Below, piece by piece: positions 7,062 through 13,042 of a DNA stretch of 13,042 nucleotides (position 1 is its first letter; each line of letters opens with the position of its first letter). This DNA is from DATDCV01 sp036524155 (GTDB lineage Bacteria > Verrucomicrobiota > Verrucomicrobiia > Limisphaerales > UBA8199). The stretch covers positions 1 to 13,042 of the forward strand of contig DATDCV010000023.1 of the NCBI GenBank assembly GCA_036524155.1. The letters are read 5' to 3'. The position numbers and the translations under genes are program-made. The notes below the pieces were generated by a model. It made no database searches. It was not told where the DNA came from and worked only from the letters and a program-made list of their open reading frames with translations.

Positions 7062-7127
7062 GTGCGTCCAGCTTGCTGGCGCTTTCGACGGCTGTGGCGC
7101 TCAGGATGGATCGCGGCGCTCGCGATC
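7062..7127. other. hairpin-bearing gap between the protease gene and prfC
   Basis: The 239-bp spacer 6986-7224 has no convincing gene. It holds two perfect small dyads: CCAGC-TT-GCTGG (7068-7079) and GATCGCG-GCGCT-CGCGATC (7109-7127). Neither has a T-tract. They may be part of another repeat family or of the protease 5' leader. No promoter stands out. Confidence 0.35.
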
Positions 7128-7224
7128 GACGGCTGGGCGCACCCAGTCGGTCATCCCCTGTTCCGCCGTGCCCGGCACACTGGACACGCGCGAAATGAAA
7201 CCGCCGCGCGGGCTATCCAGGAAA

Positions 7225-8835
7225 CTATGCCACCAGTTCGGTTTCCTCGTCACCAACTTCCAACGGTAGCGCCGAGAGCCGCACCTTCGGGTTCCTTTCG
7301 GCGAAGAAATTGCAGCTCCATTGGTCCTGGAAAAGGATGACCGGTTTGCCCGCGCTGTCGGTGGCTTGCCGCGCGCCTGTGGGTAATTGCGAGTCCGTCA
7401 CGCCGTTCCCGTCCTTGGTGTTCATCCACCGCAACACGCTCCACGGGGCGGCCTCGAGTCGGGATTCAGCGCCATACTCGGTTTGCATGCGGTACTGGAC
7501 AACCTCGAACTGGAGCGGGCCGACCGCGCCGAGCAGCGGCACCCGCTGGCTGGAATCCTTAATCGAAAACGCCTGGACGACGCCTTCCTGAAGGAGTTGT
7601 TCCAGTCCTTCGCGAAAGCGCTTGAACTGCGCCGTGCTGGTGCTCTGCAGCCAGGCGAAACACTCCGGCGTGAAGCGGGGAATCTCGCGGTAGACCATCG
7701 TCGGGTCTTCTGCGAGAGTATCGCCGATCCGGAAATCCGCATGGCCAACCAGGCCAACCACGTCGCCCGGGTACGCTTCGTCAACCGTCTCTCGGTCGCG
7801 GCCAAACAGCTTGTGCGAACTGGAGAGCCGAAGCTTCCTGCCGGTGCGCGTATGGACGACATTCATGTCGCGCTCGAATTTACCCGAACAAACGCGCACG
7901 AAGGCGAGTCGATCCCGGTGTTTCGGGTCCATGTTGGCCTGGATTTTGAAAATGAACCCGGAAAAGCCGTTATCCTGCGGGACGATGAGCCGTCCGCCCG
8001 CGGAGCGGGGTTGAGGCGCCGGGGCCAACTCCAGGAAAGCATCGAGCAGCAGTTGCACGCCGAAATTATTGACGGCGCTGCCGAAAAAGACCGGCGTGAG
8101 TTTTCCAGACAGGATCGCTTCGTGATCGAAACTGGCTCCCGCCCCATCCAGCATCGCCAGCTCTTCGACGGTGTGTGCGTACACATTCGGGTCCATTTGG
8201 TTCTGCACCAGGGGGTCCGAAAGGCCGTGCACGGAGACCGGCGCGCGGAATTGTCCGCCGGGCACGCGCTCGAAGAAATGAACCAGCCGGGCCTTCCGGT
8301 CGAAGACTCCTTTGAAATCCACGCCGTCGCCGAGCGGCCAATTGACAGGGTAGGCGGCGATGCCGAGTACGCTTTCGAGTTCGTCCAGCAAAGCCAGCGG
8401 GTCGCGCGCCGGCCGGTCCATTTTGTTCATGAAGGTGAAAATGGGAATGCCCCGCTGGCGGCACACCTCAAACAATTTTCGCGTTTGGGTTTCGATGCCT
8501 TTGCCGGCGTCGATGACCATAACCGCCGCGTCCACAGCCGTCAGCACACGGTAGGTGTCCTCTGAGAAATCTTTGTGACCCGGGGTGTCGAGCAGGTTCA
8601 CGCAATAATTGCGATAGTCGAATTGCAGGACGGTGGAGGAAACGGAGATACCGCGCTGGCGCTCGAGCTCCATCCAGTCGGAAGTCGTGGCACGCTGGTT
8701 TTTGCGGGCCGTGACCGACCCCGCTAACTGCACGGCGCCGCCGTAGAGCAGGAACTTCTCGGTCAGTGTCGTTTTGCCGGCGTCCGGATGCGAAATAATC
8801 GCAAACGTTCGCCGGCGTGAAATTTGTCTCTGCAT
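7225..8835 (-). CDS. prfC: peptide chain release factor 3 (translational GTPase)
   Basis: RF3 is a cytoplasmic GTPase that removes RF1/RF2 from the ribosome after peptide release. The product has 536 residues, close to the usual 525-530. GTPase motifs are all visible: G1 SHPDAGKT at 15-22, G2 region RGISVSST at 61-68, G3 DTPGHKD at 83-89, and G4 NKMD at 137-140. The ISRRRTFAIISHPDAGKTT opening and the TTSDWMELERQRGISVSS stretch are characteristic of RF3 and distinguish it from EF-G. The ATG at 8835 has an AT-rich upstream region but no Shine-Dalgarno. It is divergent from the serA-like gene. Confidence 0.96.
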   Translation of the reverse strand: MQRQISRRRTFAIISHPDAGKTTLTEKFLLYGGAVQLAGSVTARKNQRATTSDWMELERQRGISVSSTVLQFDYRNYCVNLLDTPGHKDFSEDTYRVLTAVDAAVMVIDAGKGIETQTRKLFEVCRQRGIPIFTFMNKMDRPARDPLALLDELESVLGIAAYPVNWPLGDGVDFKGVFDRKARLVHFFERVPGGQFRAPVSVHGLSDPLVQNQMDPNVYAHTVEELAMLDGAGASFDHEAILSGKLTPVFFGSAVNNFGVQLLLDAFLELAPAPQPRSAGGRLIVPQDNGFSGFIFKIQANMDPKHRDRLAFVRVCSGKFERDMNVVHTRTGRKLRLSSSHKLFGRDRETVDEAYPGDVVGLVGHADFRIGDTLAEDPTMVYREIPRFTPECFAWLQSTSTAQFKRFREGLEQLLQEGVVQAFSIKDSSQRVPLLGAVGPLQFEVVQYRMQTEYGAESRLEAAPWSVLRWMNTKDGNGVTDSQLPTGARQATDSAGKPVILFQDQWSCNFFAERNPKVRLSALPLEVGDEETELVA

Positions 8836-9088
8836 AAAATCTGTTGTTGTTTTGTTCTGTTGGGTTACGGGCTTTCGCCGCTGAATTGCTGGCGGTGGGT
8901 CGGAGTTCGACGGAACCGCGCCCGGTGCGGCGCACAGGAGCGACCGGTTGAGGCCGGTCTAGGGTGGAGTGGGCAGGGCAGAGCGGCAGTGCCGGGCTCG
9001 ACTGAGCCGGGAACCAGTAACCGCTCGATCCATAAAGTTCACCGGAAGAGACGCTAATCCAGGAACGGCTGGACGTAAAGGTGAAAAG

Positions 9089-9117
9089 TTGCCGAAGACC
9101 TTCCTGTTCCCTAGTAT
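9089..9117 (+). promoter_or_regulatory. candidate sigma-70-type promoter for the serA-like gene
   Basis: TTGCCG (9089-9094) and TAGTAT (9112-9117) each match four of six consensus bases and are separated by exactly 17 bp. Transcription would begin near 9124, giving a leader of about 42 bases to the ATG at 9166. Confidence 0.4.
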
Positions 9118-9152
9118 CGACGCGTTCCTGACCGCCAATCCTGCTGCACAAA

Positions 9153-9160
9153 AAGAAGGA
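9153..9160 (+). promoter_or_regulatory. ribosome binding site of the serA-like gene
   Basis: AAGAAGGA ends 5 bases before the ATG at 9166. This is the only strong Shine-Dalgarno sequence found before a start in this window and fixes the start of this gene. Confidence 0.75.
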
Positions 9161-9165
9161 CCAAT

Positions 9166-10371
9166 ATGAGAGTCTTGATCGCCGACAAATTCTCCGAAGC
9201 GCACATCAATCGCCTTAACGCGCTCGGCTGCGAAGTGACGTACAAACCTGGCGTTAAAGCCGAGGAACTGCCTCAACTCATCGGCCCCTTCAAGATCCTG
9301 GTCGTGCGCGGCAAGCAGGTGACAACCGAAACGCTGAAAGCTTCGGAGGAACTGGCGCTCGTGCTGCGGGCAGGCGCCGGAGTCAACACCATCGACGTTA
9401 AGACCGCCAGCGCGCGGGGCATTTTTGTGACGAACTGTCCCGGGAAGAATTCGGTAGCGGTCGCCGAATTGGTGTTCGCGCTGCTGCTGGCCATCGACCG
9501 CCGGATCCCGGAGAATGTTGCCGCCCTGCGCGCGCACCAGTGGAGCAAGAAGGAATTCTCCAAGGCGGATGGAGTCTACGGCAAGACGCTCGGCGTTGTT
9601 GGTTTGGGAAGAATCGGACGGGAAGTAGTCTTCCGCGCCCGGGCCTTCGGCCTCAATTCTCTGGCGTGGTCGCGATCATTGACCGACGCCAAAGCAAAGG
9701 AGTTGGGGGTCGAGCGTTGTGCCGACCTGGATGATCTCTTCCGGCGCGCTGATATCATCACCCTGCATGTCGCGCTGAAGCCCGAGACGCGCAAACTGGT
9801 GAATGCCGCCAGGCTGGCGCTGATGAAGCCGAACGCCATTCTGATCAACACTGCCCGCGGTGAGGTGTTGGATCAGGCCGCATTCAAAGCCACTCTCGAG
9901 AAAGGCAAACTGCGCGCCGGCCTGGACGTATTTGACCCTGAGCCGGCCGAGGGCGCGGGCGCGTTCGCCGATCCGCTTCTCGATTTGCCGAATCTGTACG
10001 GCACACACCATATCGGTGCCTCGACCGAGCAGGCGCAGGAAGCGATTGCCGAGGAAGCCATCCGCATCATCGAGACTTTTGTCAAAACGGGCGTAGTGCT
10101 CAACTGCGTCAACCTTGCGACCCGCACGCCGGCCAAATGGCAATTGGTGGTGCGGCATTACGACCGGGTCGGCGTGCTGGCTTTTGTTATGGACCAGATT
10201 CGCCGCGCCGGGATCAACATCGAGGAGGTGCAAAACCTGATTTTCGAGGGTGCCGCAGCAGCCAGTTGCCGGATCCAACTCGATACCGAACCTGCCGGCG
10301 AGTTGCTCAAGAGCATCCACCGCGGGAACCCTGATATCATCGGGCTGGAGTTGCTCAGAATTGGGGAGTAA
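9166..10371 (+). CDS. serA: D-3-phosphoglycerate dehydrogenase-like 2-hydroxyacid dehydrogenase
   Basis: NAD-dependent cytoplasmic enzyme, likely oxidising 3-phosphoglycerate in the first step of serine synthesis. The 401-residue product has the D-isomer 2-hydroxyacid dehydrogenase fold. The nucleotide-binding motif GLGRIG is at 146-151. The catalytic triad is Arg231 (NTARGE), Glu259 (FDPEP) and His282 (THHIGAST). Residues about 326-401 form a C-terminal ACT-type domain (WQLVVRHYDRVGVLAFV, then INIEEVQNLIF), as in serine-inhibited SerA enzymes. A related D-2-hydroxyacid substrate cannot be excluded. A good ribosome binding site precedes the ATG. The downstream GH-lyase frame begins only 35 bp after the stop. 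Confidence 0.88.
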   Translation: MRVLIADKFSEAHINRLNALGCEVTYKPGVKAEELPQLIGPFKILVVRGKQVTTETLKASEELALVLRAGAGVNTIDVKTASARGIFVTNCPGKNSVAVAELVFALLLAIDRRIPENVAALRAHQWSKKEFSKADGVYGKTLGVVGLGRIGREVVFRARAFGLNSLAWSRSLTDAKAKELGVERCADLDDLFRRADIITLHVALKPETRKLVNAARLALMKPNAILINTARGEVLDQAAFKATLEKGKLRAGLDVFDPEPAEGAGAFADPLLDLPNLYGTHHIGASTEQAQEAIAEEAIRIIETFVKTGVVLNCVNLATRTPAKWQLVVRHYDRVGVLAFVMDQIRRAGINIEEVQNLIFEGAAAASCRIQLDTEPAGELLKSIHRGNPDIIGLELLRIGE

Positions 10372-10406
10372 TAGACGCAGCCTCTCAGTATCATCTTTGC
10401 GTGAAA

Positions 10407-13042
10407 ATGCCGTATTGTCCCTTTGCCGTCTTGTTCCAAGTTCCAGCGGGAACCACTGTTCGCCTCACCGCATGTACTGAGACCATAAACGCAGGGGCTT
10501 TAGGATCTTCTCCCTCTCCTCCGCTGGAGGAGAGGGTTGGGGAGAGGAGGCCGTCGCTCTGTTCCGGCAGTGGGCTTGCAGTATTCTCGCTGGCGATCTG
10601 TCTCTCTAGCCAGGCTTTTGGCGCCACCGACACCGACAGTCCCTTCGGCGTGGGGTCTTCGGCGGAGGCGTCGGGCCGTTACGCAGAGTGGATGCCGAAG
10701 ATGGCGGCTGCCGGCGTGAAGACAGTGCGCATCTTCCCCGATTGGAATCAAATCCAGCCGTCCGCAGGCACCTGGAACTGGTCGCTGATGGATTCGATGC
10801 TGAACACCGCGACCAGCAACCACCTCGAGGTGAGCGGCCTGTTCCTGTATAACGCCACCTGGGTCAACTCCAATACCCGCACTTTCCCCACCAACAACTT
10901 GCAGGCGTGGTCAGGCTACGTTTCCAACGTCGTTCGCCACGCGCAGGCCCGAGTTCGATACTGGGAAGTATGGAATGAGCCGGAGAACTTTGCGCCAGAC
11001 GGCACGCCCGCGGATTACGCGCGCCTGGTGACCAATGCTTATCACGCGGCCAAAGCGGCTAATTCCGATGCCCGGATTGGGTTGAGCGTGGCCTCCGTCG
11101 ACATTCTCTACCTGGAGCGCGCGATCCTCGCCGGGGCGGCGGATCATTTCGATTTTATCTGCGTACACCCTTACGAAGTCCTGGGAACGGTAGCTTCGGG
11201 CCAGGAGCCGCTCTTCATGAACATCGTCCCCATGATTCGCAAGATGCTTGCGGCCAGGAACCCGGCGAAAGCGAACGTCCCGATCTGGTTCACCGAGATC
11301 GGCGCCGGCCTTGGGGGGCAGGTTACGCCTGAGAGACAGGCCCAGGACCTGGTGAAGGCGTACACGATGGCAATTGCGCAGGGAGTCAGTTGCATCCAGT
11401 GGTTCGAAGCGGCCGATGGCGGCTACCGGATGGGCCTGCTAGATTCGACCCGCAACCCCATGCCGGCATACACCGCATTGAAGAACCTGGTGGATGCTTT
11501 GGGACCCAACCCATCCTGCAAGGGTTGGGTGCTGCTGAACGGCAGGGATTACGGCTTTGTCTTCGAAGGCGCCAGGAACAGCGTCATGGCCGCCTGGGCG
11601 CCGCTGAAGGGCGCCGACAAGATTGATCTCCCTGAAACAGTCGGGATCATGGACCCGTTCACTGGCGCGCTAACCAATTCCAAAACTTGCCTGCTCAGGC
11701 CATCGCCAGTGCTGGTGCTCGGCGTCCCATCGGGCCTCGTGCGGGAGGCGGAAACCAACCTGAGAAAGCCCTTCCCCTGGGGCGGCGATTACAGCGGCGC
11801 TTCCTCGGTGTCGGTCACTATGGGAAGTCCCAACGTCGAGCAGGGGCTCCATCAACTTAACGCGGACGCCACGCCGGCGCTTGTCACTGAAGACGGCCTT
11901 GCCGCCCGTGATTGCAGCAGGAGTTCATCCGTGGCGTTCACCGTCGACCCCAACTTTCTCTCGTACACGGCGGCGCCCATACGAATCAGCGCGGTCCTTC
12001 GCAGGATTACTCCTGGCGGCAACCCTGGCTTTAATCTGAAATATGAATCCGCAACGGGACGAAAAGGCATCGGGTGGAATTCCGTCCCTGGTGACGGCAA
12101 ATGGCACACGCTGACCTGGAACATCGCGGATGACGAATTCGTAGGCACCTGGGGTTACCATTTTTCGCTGGATTCGGACTCGACCAATTACAGCGGGTAT
12201 TACCTGCGAGAGGTCACCGTGACGAATCTCGCGCCGCCGACAGCGGCCGCGCGACCCGCGGCTGCCGGCGGAGAACCGCGCGTGTTTCTCCTCAACGCGA
12301 AACACCTCGCGGCAATCCGGCGACGTATTCGTGACGGCGACCAAAGTCTCGCACCTGCGTTGGACGCGCTGGTCGAGGAGGCCCGGAGCTTGCTCCAGGC
12401 CACGCCGGTCTCCGTCATGGACAAGAAGGTTGTTCCGCCCAGCGGAGACAAACACGATTACTTCAGCCAGGCGCCGTATTTCTGGCAGAACCCGGCGACG
12501 TCGAACGGCCTGCCCTATATCCGCCGGGATGGTGAAACCAACCCGGAGATCCGAAAATCATCGGATCACGGCAACATCCTCGAAATGCCGGAGAAGGTGC
12601 AGACCCTGGCGCTCGCGTTTTATTTTACCGGCGAGGAACGTTACGCCGCCAAGGCCGCCGAATTTTTGCGCGTGTGGTTTCTCGACCTCGACACGCGGAT
12701 GAATCCCCACCTCGAGTATGCCCAGGGGGTGCCCGGTCTGAACACCGGTCGCGGCACCGGCCTGATCGAGTCGCGCGGCCTGGCTCGCGTGGTGGATGCG
12801 ATCGGATTGCTCGCCGGGTCAAAAGCATGGACGGGTTCGGACCAAGGCGGGATGGAGAAATGGTTTGCCGGGTATCTGCGCTGGCTGCTCGAGAGCCGCC
12901 ACGGGGAGGACGAAGCCGCCGCAAGAAACAATCATGGCACTTACTACGACGTGCAAGTGGCATCGTTCGCACTATTTTTGGGTCAGCGCGACCTGGCGAC
13001 CCGAGTGCTCGACGCGGCCAAACAGAAACGCATCGCCACGCA
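10407..13042 (+). CDS. secreted glycoside hydrolase (clan GH-A) fused to an alginate-lyase-like domain, 3' partial
   Basis: One open frame crosses 878 codons with no stop and leaves the window. Numbering from the ATG at 10407: a hydrophobic signal core lies at 57-72, ending QAFG-A. A beta/alpha barrel spans about 76-370, with acid/base Glu191 in WEVWNEPEN and nucleophile Glu297 in IWFTEIGAG, the clan GH-A arrangement (GH39- or GH5-like). A beta-rich region (375-440) and a jelly-roll-like, probably carbohydrate-binding domain (445-608) follow. After a Pro/Ala linker, residues 626-878 match PF05426-type lyases (YFWQNP, GLPYIRRDGETNPE, RNNHGTYYD with Asn842-His843). The PL5 catalytic Tyr would lie past the window end. 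The likely role is cleavage of uronate-containing polysaccharide outside the cytoplasm. The start is doubtful: a repeat occupies residues 34-49, and no ATG, GTG or TTG lies between it and the signal core. Confidence 0.85.
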   Translation, partial: MPYCPFAVLFQVPAGTTVRLTACTETINAGALGSSPSPPLEERVGERRPSLCSGSGLAVFSLAICLSSQAFGATDTDSPFGVGSSAEASGRYAEWMPKMAAAGVKTVRIFPDWNQIQPSAGTWNWSLMDSMLNTATSNHLEVSGLFLYNATWVNSNTRTFPTNNLQAWSGYVSNVVRHAQARVRYWEVWNEPENFAPDGTPADYARLVTNAYHAAKAANSDARIGLSVASVDILYLERAILAGAADHFDFICVHPYEVLGTVASGQEPLFMNIVPMIRKMLAARNPAKANVPIWFTEIGAGLGGQVTPERQAQDLVKAYTMAIAQGVSCIQWFEAADGGYRMGLLDSTRNPMPAYTALKNLVDALGPNPSCKGWVLLNGRDYGFVFEGARNSVMAAWAPLKGADKIDLPETVGIMDPFTGALTNSKTCLLRPSPVLVLGVPSGLVREAETNLRKPFPWGGDYSGASSVSVTMGSPNVEQGLHQLNADATPALVTEDGLAARDCSRSSSVAFTVDPNFLSYTAAPIRISAVLRRITPGGNPGFNLKYESATGRKGIGWNSVPGDGKWHTLTWNIADDEFVGTWGYHFSLDSDSTNYSGYYLREVTVTNLAPPTAAARPAAAGGEPRVFLLNAKHLAAIRRRIRDGDQSLAPALDALVEEARSLLQATPVSVMDKKVVPPSGDKHDYFSQAPYFWQNPATSNGLPYIRRDGETNPEIRKSSDHGNILEMPEKVQTLALAFYFTGEERYAAKAAEFLRVWFLDLDTRMNPHLEYAQGVPGLNTGRGTGLIESRGLARVVDAIGLLAGSKAWTGSDQGGMEKWFAGYLRWLLESRHGEDEAAARNNHGTYYDVQVASFALFLGQRDLATRVLDAAKQKRIAT
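10512..10574. repeat. G-rich palindromic repeat, copy 2, inside the GH-lyase reading frame
   Basis: CCCTCTCCTCC (10512-10522), loop GCT, and GGAGGAGAGGG (10526-10536) form a perfect 11-bp stem. The part from 10525 matches bases 1-28 at 27 of 28 positions, with weaker similarity to about 10574. It is read in frame as PSPPLEERVGERRP, a low-complexity peptide that fits a translated repeat and not a native N-terminus. The stem is very stable and would sit in the 5' part of the mRNA. Confidence 0.8.

Larger units (their letters stand above)
8836..9165. other. 330-bp divergent intergenic region, prfC / serA
   Basis: No credible gene is present. Two stem-loops lie close together: GACCGG-TTGAGG-CCGGTC (8942-8959), and CCGGGCTC paired with GAGCCGGG around loop GACT (8992-9011, one G-G mismatch). 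A candidate promoter for the serA-like gene is at 9089-9117. The hairpins lie upstream of it, so they would not be in that transcript unless another promoter is used. No known riboswitch was recognised. Confidence 0.4.

Noticed and set aside
7387..8565. 392-codon open frame on the plus strand
   Set aside because: Antisense to prfC, whose GTPase motifs are all present; the product is low-complexity and Arg/His/Gln-rich.
10372..10406. terminator after the serA-like gene
   Set aside because: ACGCA and TGCGT can pair over 5 bp, but the loop is long and there is no T-tract; readthrough into the GH-lyase gene is possible.

Overview
The window is most consistent with a high-GC soil or freshwater Verrucomicrobiota bacterium of the Pedosphaera/Limisphaerales type. 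This is inferred from three things: a short C-terminal beta domain on a secreted subtilase, of the kind common in that group; the residue pattern of the complex I subunits; and GC-rich palindromic intergenic repeats. No rRNA, tRNA, transposase gene, CRISPR array or phage gene was seen.

Layout. Bases 1-156 hold a G-rich repeat copy and no gene. A TRIC-family cation channel gene (157-783, minus) is divergent from a respiratory operon on the plus strand: nuoA, nuoB, nuoC, nuoD and nuoI (933-4577). The operon is compact from nuoB to nuoI, but nuoA and nuoB are separated by about 190 bp holding an array of degenerate 8-bp units that runs exactly to the nuoB start codon. No nuoE, F, G, H or J-N is present. 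Facing the operon on the minus strand is a pair, a secreted S8 protease (5507-6985) and a nitrilase-superfamily amidohydrolase (4618-5472), 34 bp apart. Upstream of these lies prfC (release factor 3, 7225-8835, minus). A 330-bp hairpin-bearing divergent region separates prfC from a serA-like phosphoglycerate dehydrogenase gene (9166-10371, plus).

The last 2.6 kb is one uninterrupted plus-strand reading frame that runs off the window (10407-13042 and beyond). It encodes a secreted polysaccharide-degrading enzyme: signal peptide, clan GH-A glycoside hydrolase barrel, beta-sandwich and jelly-roll region, then an alginate-lyase-like (PF05426-type) domain cut by the window end. The same G-rich repeat seen at base 1 lies in frame inside the 5' end of this gene, replacing the expected signal-peptide start. 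This is the most unusual structure in the window.

How the genes fit together. The nuo genes supply the quinone-reducing and connecting parts of respiratory complex I. serA feeds serine synthesis. prfC recycles termination factors. The GH-lyase fusion and the secreted protease suggest life on plant or algal polymers. Functional links between these blocks are not shown by the sequence.
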